NCBI RefSeq assembly: GCF_011040495.1
Contig: NZ_CP049037.1
Span: 2,170,001 to 2,234,000, forward strand
Origin: Pseudohalocynthiibacter aestuariivivens
Lineage (GTDB): Bacteria > Pseudomonadota > Alphaproteobacteria > Rhodobacterales > Rhodobacteraceae
Direction: 5' to 3'
Length of the DNA: 64,000 nucleotides
Program-made: the position numbers and the translations under genes
Part shown: positions 28,996-36,570 of the stretch, in pieces
How the letters are laid out: each line of letters begins with the position of its first letter
Position numbering within the stretch: the stretch's first letter is position 1
Notes under the pieces: generated by a model
Databases searched by the model: none
Seen by the model: the letters and a program-made list of their open reading frames with translations, nothing else
Told to the model about the DNA's origin: nothing

Positions 28996-29505
28996 ATGGC
29001 CGAAATCAAAGATCCCGAAAACACCATCCTGATGGAACTGTCCGGCGGAACCGTCGCGATTGAACTTCTGCCCGACGTGGCCCCCGGCCATTGCGCCCGG
29101 ATCAAGGAACTGGCCCGCGCCGGCGCCTATGACAACGTCGCCTTTCACCGCGTCATCGACGGCTTTATGGCCCAGTCAGGCGACGTGCAGAATGCCAACA
29201 TGGAAAAGGACTATAACCCGCGCATGGCTGGCACCGGCGGCAGCGACCTGCCCAACCTCAAGGCAGAATTCAGCAAGATCCCGCATGACCGTGGCACTCT
29301 GGGCGCCGCGCGCAGCCAAAGCCCGGACAGCGCCAACAGCCAGTTTTTCATCAACTTCTCGGATAACCACTTTCTGAACGGTCAATACACGGTCTATGGC
29401 CGCGTCATTCAGGGCATGGAACATGTCGACGCCATCACCAAGGGCGAACCACCAGCCAACCCCGACCGCATGATCAGCGTCAAGGTCGCCGCCGATGATG
29501 CGTAA
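28996..29505 (+). CDS. Cytoplasmic peptidyl-prolyl isomerase (cyclophilin)
   Basis: A 169-residue cyclophilin that catalyses cis-trans isomerisation of proline bonds. The catalytic and binding motifs are VAFHRVIDGFMAQSGDVQ near residue 50, and DSANSQFFINFSDN near 112. There is no signal peptide, so the protein is cytoplasmic. Start ATG 28996 follows AAAAGGAGG. Frame openness further upstream is antisense to pgk and is not coding. Its last 11 bases overlap the next cyclophilin, which is exported. Confidence 0.95.
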   Translation: MAEIKDPENTILMELSGGTVAIELLPDVAPGHCARIKELARAGAYDNVAFHRVIDGFMAQSGDVQNANMEKDYNPRMAGTGGSDLPNLKAEFSKIPHDRGTLGAARSQSPDSANSQFFINFSDNHFLNGQYTVYGRVIQGMEHVDAITKGEPPANPDRMISVKVAADDA

Positions 29506-30049
29506 CACGTTCACCGCATTGGCACTGCTCGTGGCCAGCCCGGCACTGGCCACCGGCCTTCAGATCGAGGTCGCAGGCGAGGCCAACGGCACGATCACCA
29601 TTGACTTGCTGGACGATGTTGCACCGAATCATGTGGCGCAGATCGCCGCTCTGGCAGAGGCTGGCGCATATGATGGCGTCGTGTTTCACCGCGTTATCGA
29701 CGGCTTCATGGCCCAGACCGGCGATGTCGAATACGGCACGCTGGAAGGTGGCGACATGCGCCGTGCAGGCAGCGGCAGCTCGGACAAGCCCGACCTCAAG
29801 GAAGAATTTTCCGATGTGCCGTTTGAACGCGGCGTCGTCGGCATGGCCCGCAGCAAAAGTGTCGACAGCGCCAACAGCCAGTTCTTCATCATGCTGGCGC
29901 CCAAACCCCACCTAGACGGCGCATACACAGTCGTCGGCAAGGTGACGGACGGAATGGACGTCGTCGATGCGATCAAGCTGGGCCTCGGCGGAAATGGCGC
30001 GGTAATCGGCCAGCCCGACGTGATGACATCGGTCAAGGTGATCGACTGA
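29495..30049 (+). CDS. Exported peptidyl-prolyl isomerase (cyclophilin)
   Basis: A 184-residue second cyclophilin with a signal peptide (MRNTFTALALLVASPALA). The motifs VVFHRVIDGFMAQTGDVE and DSANSQFFIMLAP match its upstream neighbour, so the two probably arose by duplication, with the second directed to the periplasm. It starts at one of two tandem ATGs (29495, 29498) inside the end of the previous gene, which makes coupling likely. A DUF4336 gene follows by 4 bases. Confidence 0.94.
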   Translation: MMRNTFTALALLVASPALATGLQIEVAGEANGTITIDLLDDVAPNHVAQIAALAEAGAYDGVVFHRVIDGFMAQTGDVEYGTLEGGDMRRAGSGSSDKPDLKEEFSDVPFERGVVGMARSKSVDSANSQFFIMLAPKPHLDGAYTVVGKVTDGMDVVDAIKLGLGGNGAVIGQPDVMTSVKVID

Positions 30050-30053
30050 TCCC

Positions 30054-30851
30054 ATGACGGCAGCGGCGCGCCCAACCGGCTACGAGCCTCTGAACACTGC
30101 CAAACCCGTGGCCCCGTCGATCTGGTTGATCGACGGGCCACATATCCGGTTCATGGGTCTGCCCTTTTCCACCCGCGCCACCGTGATACGGTTAGAAAAT
30201 GGCGATCTCTGGGTGCATTCCCCCACTCACCTGACTGACAGCCTGCGCGCCGAACTGGACGCGATTGGCCCGGTGCGCCACCTCATCGCGCCCAACTGGA
30301 TTCACTACGCTCATATCGCGGACTGGCAGGCGGCATGGCCCGACGCACACGCATGGGCCGCCCCCGGCGTCGCGCAGCGCGCCGCAAAGAAGGGGCTGAC
30401 TCTGCATTTCGACCACGATCTCGGGCCTGTGGCCGAGGCACCTTGGGCCGGACAGATCGACCAGATCATCGTAGAAGGCAGCAAGATCCACCGCGAGGCT
30501 GTCTTCTTTCACCGCCTGTCGGAAACGCTGATCATCACCGACCTGATCGAGAATTTCGAGACTGCCAAACTGCCGTTCTGGATGCGCCCACTGATCTGGC
30601 TGGCCGGGATCGACGACAGTGACGGCAAAATGCCCCCCGATATGAAGTTCAGCTTTCGTGACAAGGAAAAGCTGGCCGATGCCGTCGACCAGATGGTTGC
30701 GTGGCGACCCCGGCGCATGATCCTCGCCCATGGCCGCTGGTACGAGAACAACGCAGTCGATGAACTGGAGCGCGCCTTTCGCAAGCTGATGCGCCATCGC
30801 CGCTGGGGCGCTGTGATGGAAAAGTACGAACAGCAAAACGAACAGGACTAA
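30054..30851 (+). CDS. DUF4336 protein (metallo-hydrolase-like)
   Basis: A 265-residue DUF4336 protein. The N-terminal IWLIDGPHIRFMGLPFSTRA, then VIRLENGDLWVHSPTHLTD and HLIAPNWIHYAHIADW resemble the metallo-beta-lactamase fold, although the HxHxDH zinc motif is not complete. The later segments VFFHRLSETLIITDLIENFE and MILAHGRWYE are typical of the family. Function unknown. It starts 4 bases after the exported cyclophilin, so is likely in the same transcript. Confidence 0.85.
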   Translation: MTAAARPTGYEPLNTAKPVAPSIWLIDGPHIRFMGLPFSTRATVIRLENGDLWVHSPTHLTDSLRAELDAIGPVRHLIAPNWIHYAHIADWQAAWPDAHAWAAPGVAQRAAKKGLTLHFDHDLGPVAEAPWAGQIDQIIVEGSKIHREAVFFHRLSETLIITDLIENFETAKLPFWMRPLIWLAGIDDSDGKMPPDMKFSFRDKEKLADAVDQMVAWRPRRMILAHGRWYENNAVDELERAFRKLMRHRRWGAVMEKYEQQNEQD

Positions 30852-30939
30852 CCCCACCGCCTGTCACTTTCGCGTGCGGGGGCTGGTCAGAAGCATGCGC
30901 GCGCGCCATGCTGAATCAATTCCAGCTACAGGAGCGCGC

Positions 30940-31908
30940 ATGTCCCGATTGCTCATCTTTCTGACCGCATTGATCGTCAGCGCAGGCATCAGCCACGCCA
31001 GCCCGGACTTCTGGAAACACGAATGGCCGGATACCAACTTTGACAAATCCGCCATCGCCAGTTGGACCGAAATCATGGACGGAGGCCCGCCAAAGGACGG
31101 CATTCCCGCCATCCATGATCCAGAATTCCATAACGTCGCGGATGAAACACGGATCAAACCAACAGAGCCTGTCATCACGCTCGAAATCGCAGGCTCCTCG
31201 CCACGCGCCTACCCGGTCCGCTACTTGATGTGGCACGAAATCGTTAACGATACTGTGGGCGGGGTGCCGGTCGCTGTCACTTTTTGCCCCTTGTGCAATT
31301 CCGGCATCACCTTTGACCGCCGCATCGATAAAGGCACGCTCAGCTTTGGGGTTTCGGGCAAGCTGCGCAATTCGGATATGATAATGTACGACCGCGAAAC
31401 CCAAAGCTGGTGGCAACAGGCCATCGGCACAGCCCTCGTCGGTGACCTGATGGGCACCAAGCTAGAGGCCTTGCCCAGTTGGATGGAAAGCTGGGCACAA
31501 TACAAGGCTCGCAATCCCGACGGGCTGGTGATGTCAGAGCCGGGCAGCGGCCGTCAATACGGGCGCAATCCATATCTGGGCTATGACAGCCTGAAACGAC
31601 CGTTCCTCTATAACGGTGAGAATCCACCACATGGCATCCCGCCGCTGGTGCGCGTCGTGCGCGTCAAAGACCGGGCTTGGACGTTGGCCCGCATCCGGGA
31701 CGAAGGCACGATCAACGAGGCCAATGTCACCCTAAGCTGGGAAGCCGGGCAATCATCGGCCCTTGATGCCGGTGTCATCGCTCATGGCAAGGACGTGGGC
31801 ACGGTGCGGGTCCGCGACGCTGACGGGCGCGACCTGCCCCATGACGTGATGTTCGCCTTTGCCTATCACGCGTTCTGGCCGGATGGGCAATGGATGTTGG
31901 CCAGATAG
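30940..31908 (+). CDS. Exported DUF3179 protein
   Basis: A 322-residue protein with a signal peptide (MSRLLIFLTALIVSAGISHA) and a DUF3179 domain: VRYLMWHEIVNDTVGGVPV near residue 90, TFCPLCNSGITFDRRI near 114 with a CxxC pair, GVSGKLRNSDMIMYDRETQS near 135, and YLGYDSLKRPFLYNG near 215. Family members are periplasmic and of unknown reaction. ATG 30940 follows CAGGAGCG. It converges on the MttB-like gene across a perfect stem-loop. Confidence 0.9.
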   Translation: MSRLLIFLTALIVSAGISHASPDFWKHEWPDTNFDKSAIASWTEIMDGGPPKDGIPAIHDPEFHNVADETRIKPTEPVITLEIAGSSPRAYPVRYLMWHEIVNDTVGGVPVAVTFCPLCNSGITFDRRIDKGTLSFGVSGKLRNSDMIMYDRETQSWWQQAIGTALVGDLMGTKLEALPSWMESWAQYKARNPDGLVMSEPGSGRQYGRNPYLGYDSLKRPFLYNGENPPHGIPPLVRVVRVKDRAWTLARIRDEGTINEANVTLSWEAGQSSALDAGVIAHGKDVGTVRVRDADGRDLPHDVMFAFAYHAFWPDGQWMLAR

Positions 31909-31911
31909 ATG

Positions 31912-31936
31912 GTGCGGGGCCGGGATTGCCCCGCAC
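31912..31936. terminator. Stem-loop between convergent genes
   Basis: GTGCGGGGC (31912-31920) pairs perfectly with GCCCCGCAC (31928-31936) with a 7-base loop. It sits in the 42-base gap between the convergent DUF3179 and MttB-like genes and probably serves both, although it has no U-tract. Confidence 0.55.
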
Positions 31937-31950
31937 GGACTCATCCCACC

Positions 31951-33489
31951 CTACGCAGGCAGATGGATGTTAAACGCCTTGCGAATCGCCGCATCGGTGG
32001 CCGGATCAAACCGGGCAGCAGCGCGCTCTGACAGTATCTCTTGCTTGCGCGCGATGGTCTCTGTCAACAGATCCGGCTTGCCGTTTTCGTCCCACTCCTT
32101 GGGGCTCATCCGGTTGCCAAGACTGGGATATTGGTAGTCCGACTGCATCCGCGACAGCGTCTGCCCGGTCCCCAGATAATGCCCCGGCCCGCCGAGGCAG
32201 ACCTCGCGTATCTGCTCTAACCCCAATGTCTCGTCATCCACCTCGATCCCGCGCACGCAACGCAGCGCATGGCCGATCAAATCATCGCTGAGGATCAGAG
32301 ATTCGTGGCAGAACCCCAGCAGCGACGCATGCATGCCAGCCGCCTCGTAGACCATGTTCAGCCCGCTCAGGCCCGACATCACGTTCGAACACATTGCCTC
32401 CCAACCGGCCTGCATGTCCGGCAGCTTGGCATCGGTGATGCCGCCCACGGCCCCACCGGGCACACCGTAGAATTTGTGCATCTGCGCGCAGCCCGCACTC
32501 AGCAGTGCCTGCTCACCCGATCCGCCAGTCATCGCGCCCGTCCGCAGATCCAGCCCAAAGGGCCACGTGCCAAAGATGGCGGGATGCCCCGGCTTCACCG
32601 CATTCACATAGACCAGCCCCGCCAGACATTCCGCCGTGGCCTGCACAATCGCCCCCGCAATGGTCGATGGCGCAGTGGCCCCCGCCATGCCCGCACTCAG
32701 CAGCAATACCGGCATCCCGCCTTCGATACAGGCTTCCATCACCTGACAAGCCTCTGTCGCGAACTTCATTGGCGGCACGACGAAGCAGTTGGAATTACTG
32801 ACAAAAGGCCGCGCGCGCCACTTGTCCTCGCCGCCCGCTATCAGGTGCAGCATTTCCAGCGCACCCTTGACATAGCTCGGGTCAGTAAAGGATGTGCCGA
32901 CGTGTTTCGTGGTGCCCCCGCAGCAGGCATAGACGGTGTTCATGTCCATTTCGAAATTGTCGTAGATGTCCCGGCACACCATGGGCCGCTGCACGAAATG
33001 GATGTTGTCCAGCACATCAGCAATGCGCGCGGCGTCATGCAGATCCTGCACCGTGCATTCGCGGTAGTTGCGCCCATCCACGTCAACCATGTGAACGGCA
33101 GCGCCGGCCGTACCAAAATGCACCTTGGCCCCGGTCAGATGCATGTCATGGCGCGGGTCGCGCCCGAACAGGGTGATCTCTTTGGTCGCCCGCGCCACCG
33201 TGTCCTCGATCAGGGCCCGTGGGAATCGCAGCCGCCCGTCATCGCCTAGAATGGCACCCGCTCTGGTCAGATATTCCACCCCGCTGGGCGGCGCATCCGC
33301 CAGACCGATCTGTTCCAGTGCATCAAGCGCCGTCTGGTGAATGCGCATCACGTCCGCATCACTCAATGGTTTGTATTGTCCACCGGACATGCCGGGCCGA
33401 ATTGGGCGCAGGCTGTCAATTAAGGGGGCGGCACGACTGGCGCGGCGGGCGGCGCGGCCACCAGAGCGGCGCGAAAGGGTGTCTGTCAT
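31951..33489 (-). CDS. Trimethylamine methyltransferase-family protein (MttB-like, no pyrrolysine)
   Basis: A 512-residue member of the MttB superfamily. The start of the domain is MSGGQYKPLSDADVMRIHQ, the GTAGAAVHMVDVDGRNYRE segment lies near residue 126, and GATAPSTIAGAIVQ and GVPGGAVGGITDAK near 280-360 are conserved. The frame is uninterrupted with no in-frame UAG, so pyrrolysine is not used. Non-pyrrolysine members demethylate glycine betaine or other quaternary amines and pass the methyl group to a corrinoid protein. No corrinoid protein gene is adjacent. An arginine-rich N-terminus precedes the domain. Start ATG 33489. Confidence 0.88.
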   Translation of the reverse strand: MTDTLSRRSGGRAARRASRAAPLIDSLRPIRPGMSGGQYKPLSDADVMRIHQTALDALEQIGLADAPPSGVEYLTRAGAILGDDGRLRFPRALIEDTVARATKEITLFGRDPRHDMHLTGAKVHFGTAGAAVHMVDVDGRNYRECTVQDLHDAARIADVLDNIHFVQRPMVCRDIYDNFEMDMNTVYACCGGTTKHVGTSFTDPSYVKGALEMLHLIAGGEDKWRARPFVSNSNCFVVPPMKFATEACQVMEACIEGGMPVLLLSAGMAGATAPSTIAGAIVQATAECLAGLVYVNAVKPGHPAIFGTWPFGLDLRTGAMTGGSGEQALLSAGCAQMHKFYGVPGGAVGGITDAKLPDMQAGWEAMCSNVMSGLSGLNMVYEAAGMHASLLGFCHESLILSDDLIGHALRCVRGIEVDDETLGLEQIREVCLGGPGHYLGTGQTLSRMQSDYQYPSLGNRMSPKEWDENGKPDLLTETIARKQEILSERAAARFDPATDAAIRKAFNIHLPA

Positions 33490-33725
33490 CTATGGGGTTC
33501 CCGTGTCTGCGGGTGAAGGTCAGGGGTGAAGCGTCAGAAACGCCACACCGGCCCCCCGCGCGCAGCGCGTCCCCGTTCGGCCCCAATCGTATAGATCACA
33601 AGTGCAATCTTGCAGCATGGCGACATAGCCATTTTCTCCTCAAGGTGCCCCAGCTAAAGGCACCGTCAGAGAGACTGTCTGTCCCAATTGCGACCGATGT
33701 CGTTTTTAGAACACTCCGCGACGCA

Positions 33726-34910
33726 TTACTCTGCCGCCCGCGCGGCGCGTTCGGTCGCGAACGCCAGCAACTGCCGCAGCGCAACTTCCAGCCGGTCATC
33801 CGCGACCGTCAGCGCCACGCGTAAATGCCCCCCCGCCGCCGCGCCAAAACTTTCGCCCGGCATGACCGCCACGTGGTGCGCTTCCAGAAACTCCATGGCA
33901 AATTCTTCACCCGTCATCCCCGTCAACCGGATATCCAGCATCGCGTACATCGCACCCTCTGCCGGAATAGCGCGAACCACATTCTGCCCCTTGAGAACTC
34001 CCATCACCAGATCGCGCCGCCGCCGGAACGGTGCGGCGATTCTAGCTTCGAACTCGGACCCCATATCCAGCGCATGAACCGCCGCCATCTGGATGAACCC
34101 CGGCACGCCGTAGGTGGTATGCGTCGCAAGGTCGCCCATGTACCCGACGGCCTCCTCTGGGCCAACGACCCAACCGATGCGGCTACCGGTCATCGCATGA
34201 CTCTTCGACATCGACCCGATGACCAGAGTACGTTCCGCCATTTCGGGCAACGCCCTAGGGCTGAGATGTGTACCGTTCCACACCTGCGTGTCATATACCT
34301 CGTCCGAAATCAGCCACAAATCCTCATCGCGGCATACCTGCGCGATCCCTTCCATCGTTTCCTGTGAATAGATCACGCCGGTCGGATTGTTCGGAGAGTT
34401 GATCAGCAATGAGCGCGCATTCGACGCAACCTTGGCGATGTCCGCCGGGTCGGGCTGAAATCCGTTGGCAGCATGAGCCTGAATAGCGCAAGGAACCCCG
34501 CCGACAGAACGAATGGTGCCGGGATATGTCGTATAATATGGCTCGATATAGAGGGCGGTATCACCCTCGTCACAGGTCAGGTTATGTGTCGCAAAGAGAC
34601 CCGCCTGACCGCCCGGCACGATCAGCACCTGATCCGGGTTGGTCAGCACGCCGGTGTTGCGCTGCACGCGGTCCGCAACGCGCTCGCGCAATTGCAGCAA
34701 TCCCTGAAAGTCCTGGTATCCGACATAGCCATCCAGCCCGGCCTGATGCATCGCCTTCAATATCTCGGGATCGGTGGCGATGTCATGCTCTCCCACTGTC
34801 AGCTCGACTACGGGAATTCCTTGTGCCTTCATCTGGCGCGACCGATAGAAAACGCCCCACCCATCCGAGCCGCCGACCGTGACATTTTTCAACCGTTTCG
34901 ATACCTGCAT
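33726..34910 (-). CDS. PLP-dependent class I/II aminotransferase
   Basis: A 394-residue fold-type I aminotransferase. The substrate-side motif VELTVGEHDIATDP, the conserved LINSPNNPTGVIYSQ near residue 165, LISDEVYDTQVWNG near 198, and the PLP lysine in GSMSKSHAMTGSRIGWVVG near 230 are present. Possible amino donors are aspartate, arginine or aromatic amino acids; specificity cannot be fixed. ATG 34910 follows GGGAGGTG. It lies 236 bases beyond the MttB-like gene on the same strand. Confidence 0.9.
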   Translation of the reverse strand: MQVSKRLKNVTVGGSDGWGVFYRSRQMKAQGIPVVELTVGEHDIATDPEILKAMHQAGLDGYVGYQDFQGLLQLRERVADRVQRNTGVLTNPDQVLIVPGGQAGLFATHNLTCDEGDTALYIEPYYTTYPGTIRSVGGVPCAIQAHAANGFQPDPADIAKVASNARSLLINSPNNPTGVIYSQETMEGIAQVCRDEDLWLISDEVYDTQVWNGTHLSPRALPEMAERTLVIGSMSKSHAMTGSRIGWVVGPEEAVGYMGDLATHTTYGVPGFIQMAAVHALDMGSEFEARIAAPFRRRRDLVMGVLKGQNVVRAIPAEGAMYAMLDIRLTGMTGEEFAMEFLEAHHVAVMPGESFGAAAGGHLRVALTVADDRLEVALRQLLAFATERAARAAE

Positions 34911-34961
34911 GCCGCACCTCCCTCTTTGGTCAACGGACACAGCCAGCGCGACACGGGGATG

Positions 34962-35432
34962 TCAATCGCTATCGCTGCGGTCGCCCATCAAATAGCGCGG
35001 TCCGGCCCCGTGCCTGCGCGCATCATCACGCGGATTGTATAACGCACAGGTCCGCAACGACAGACAGCCACAGCCGATGCAACCGTCCAGCTTTTCCCGC
35101 AGTGCCTGCATTTGTGCGATCCGAGCATCCAGCACCGCGCCGAACCGGGCTGAGATTCGCGCCCAGTCACGCTTGTCCGGGGTGCGATCACCCGGCAGAC
35201 CGCCCAGCGCCTCGCGGATTTCCGCGATGGTAAAGCCGAGACCCTGACTGATCATCACGAAGGACAGTCGCCGAATGTCGGATCGCGCATAGCGGCGCTG
35301 CCCTGTGTCGGTCCGGTCAGGCGCCACCAATCCCTCGGTTTCGTAATACCGTATCGCCGAAGGGGCGAGCCCCGTGCGCGTCGCAACCTGACCAATCGAC
35401 AAACCGCGATTCGATAAACGACTGGACTGCAT
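34962..35432 (-). CDS. soxR: Redox-sensitive transcriptional activator SoxR
   Basis: A 156-residue MerR-family regulator. The N-terminal HTH (SIGQVATRTGLAPSAIRYYE) and wing RRYARSDIRRLSFV are followed by a dimerisation helix and the [2Fe-2S] ligand motif CIGCGCLSLRTC near residue 120, which is diagnostic for SoxR. Oxidation of the cluster by redox-cycling compounds switches the promoter on. ATG 35432 is chosen; the frame is open to 35486 through the divergent promoter. The divergent target is a glyoxalase-fold gene with an operator in a 19-base spacer. The protein lacks a neighbouring soxS, as expected outside enteric bacteria. Confidence 0.95.
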   Translation of the reverse strand: MQSSRLSNRGLSIGQVATRTGLAPSAIRYYETEGLVAPDRTDTGQRRYARSDIRRLSFVMISQGLGFTIAEIREALGGLPGDRTPDKRDWARISARFGAVLDARIAQMQALREKLDGCIGCGCLSLRTCALYNPRDDARRHGAGPRYLMGDRSDSD

Positions 35433-35446
35433 TGATATTTTCCATA

Positions 35447-35477
35447 TTGCATTAAAGTATGCTTTAATAATTACACT
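35447..35477 (+). promoter_or_regulatory. SoxR-type promoter and operator
   Basis: A promoter toward the VOC gene reads TTGCAT (35447-35452), 19-base spacer, TACACT (35472-35477). The spacer overlaps ATTAAAG-TATG-CTTTAAT (35451-35468), a palindrome with the AAG...CTT core also found in the known sox box. MerR-type activators use just this over-long spacing. The palindrome is centred about two bases off the spacer centre, so exact boundaries are uncertain. Confidence 0.6.
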
Positions 35478-35512
35478 AGATTCCAATGCAACTCAAAGAG
35501 AAAGAGACAACG

Positions 35513-35887
35513 ATGCATTTGGAACATGTGAACATCACCGTCCCCGACCCCAAGGCCAGCGCCAAGATCCTGTGCGATCTGTTTGACTGGCATATCCGCT
35601 GGGAGGGGGCCGCGCTGAATGATGGCTACACTGTGCATGTGGGCAACGACGACAGCTATCTGGCGCTCTATAACCCGAACAAGACGCTTGTCCCGGCGGG
35701 CGACAACTATGCACAGGTGTCTGGCCTCAACCATGTCGGCGTGGTGGTGGACGATATCGCCATGATTGAGGCCCGCGTGACAGCCGCCGGATATGAACCG
35801 CACAATCACGCCGATTACGAACCCGGCACGCGGTTCTATTTCGACGGACCGGACGGGATCGAGTTCGAAGTGGTCCACTATAACTGA
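35513..35887 (+). CDS. VOC-family (glyoxalase-fold) protein, likely SoxR target
   Basis: A 124-residue single-domain vicinal-oxygen-chelate protein. The start MHLEHVNITVPDPKASAKI, LYNPNKTLVP and GLNHVGVVVDDIAMI, then RFYFDGPDGIEFEVVHY show the two beta-alpha-beta-beta-beta units and metal-site His/Glu positions. It may be a glyoxalase, dioxygenase or resistance protein that handles redox-active compounds. The start ATG 35513 follows GAAAGAG; an upstream ATG at 35486 is possible. It is divergent from soxR and downstream of the SoxR-type promoter. Confidence 0.88.
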   Translation: MHLEHVNITVPDPKASAKILCDLFDWHIRWEGAALNDGYTVHVGNDDSYLALYNPNKTLVPAGDNYAQVSGLNHVGVVVDDIAMIEARVTAAGYEPHNHADYEPGTRFYFDGPDGIEFEVVHYN

Positions 35888-35892
35888 CGACA

Positions 35893-35934
35893 CCGCCGGG
35901 GGCACTGGCCGGTGCCTCCGGCGGGGATATTTTT
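35893..35934 (+). terminator. Rho-independent terminator after first VOC gene
   Basis: A 13-base stem, CCGCCGGGGGCAC with GTGCCTCCGGCGG (one G-U pair), and a 6-base loop, followed by GGATATTTTT. It lies between the two VOC genes and could terminate or attenuate the SoxR-controlled transcript. Confidence 0.7.
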
Positions 35935-35958
35935 CGCAAGAAGAAATAGGAACTGTCT

Positions 35959-36336
35959 ATGCGTTTTGAGCAATGCGGTCTCATACTGAACACCGAACAT
36001 TACATCAGTTGCGTCGGGTTTTATCGCGACATCCTCGGTTTGCCAGTGATGTTAGAGAAAGACACCGAGGCCGAGAGACTGACAGCCTTTGATCTTGGCG
36101 GCACGTATTTGATGGTAGAGCCCGGCGGGCAGGCTGTGACGCAGGGCAGAACATCCGAGAACGGGCCGGTCAAGCTGCGGTTCAACACATGTCATATCGC
36201 CGAGGATATCCTGCATCTGCGACAGCATGGTGTTACCGTGAGCCATCAGCATCACAAATGGGGCGAAACGGCAGAGTTCCATGATCCAGACGGCAACCGT
36301 TGTGCGCTGCGCAGCCATCAGAGCTTTGGTCGTTAG
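35959..36336 (+). CDS. Second VOC-family (glyoxalase-fold) protein
   Basis: A 125-residue VOC protein: MRFEQCGLILNTEHY, CVGFYRDILGLPVMLEKDTE, TAFDLGGTYLMVEPGG, then AEFHDPDGNRCALRSHQ. The last segment carries the usual DPDGN turn. It starts 71 bases after the first VOC gene, with a terminator between, so it might be read through from the SoxR promoter or have its own promoter. Substrate unknown. Compared with its neighbour it shares the fold but little sequence. Confidence 0.87.
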   Translation: MRFEQCGLILNTEHYISCVGFYRDILGLPVMLEKDTEAERLTAFDLGGTYLMVEPGGQAVTQGRTSENGPVKLRFNTCHIAEDILHLRQHGVTVSHQHHKWGETAEFHDPDGNRCALRSHQSFGR

Positions 36337-36359
36337 TCCACCCACCGGGCGCTGACGCG

Positions 36360-36392
36360 ATACCGACAGAATACCGACGTGATACCGACGTC
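36360..36392. repeat. Three ATACCGAC direct repeats at 11-base spacing
   Basis: ATACCGAC occurs three times, followed by AGA, GTG and GTC, so the period is 11 bases, close to one helical turn. It lies in the gap between the second VOC gene and cysS. It may be a protein-binding array or a chance short repeat. Confidence 0.55.
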
Positions 36393-36570
36393 GGGATTCC
36401 ATCACCGCTTGACCCGCCGCCGCGCCGCCCATAAAGTTGCCGCCATGACCAAGACCTGCACCATTATCTGCTGCATTCCCTGCTGAGACATCTCGGGCGG
36501 GTCGGTCTACTATTCCAAATTTGAGAGTTAGTTGCTAAGCCCGCCGCAACCCTGCGCGCGAGGATACGCC

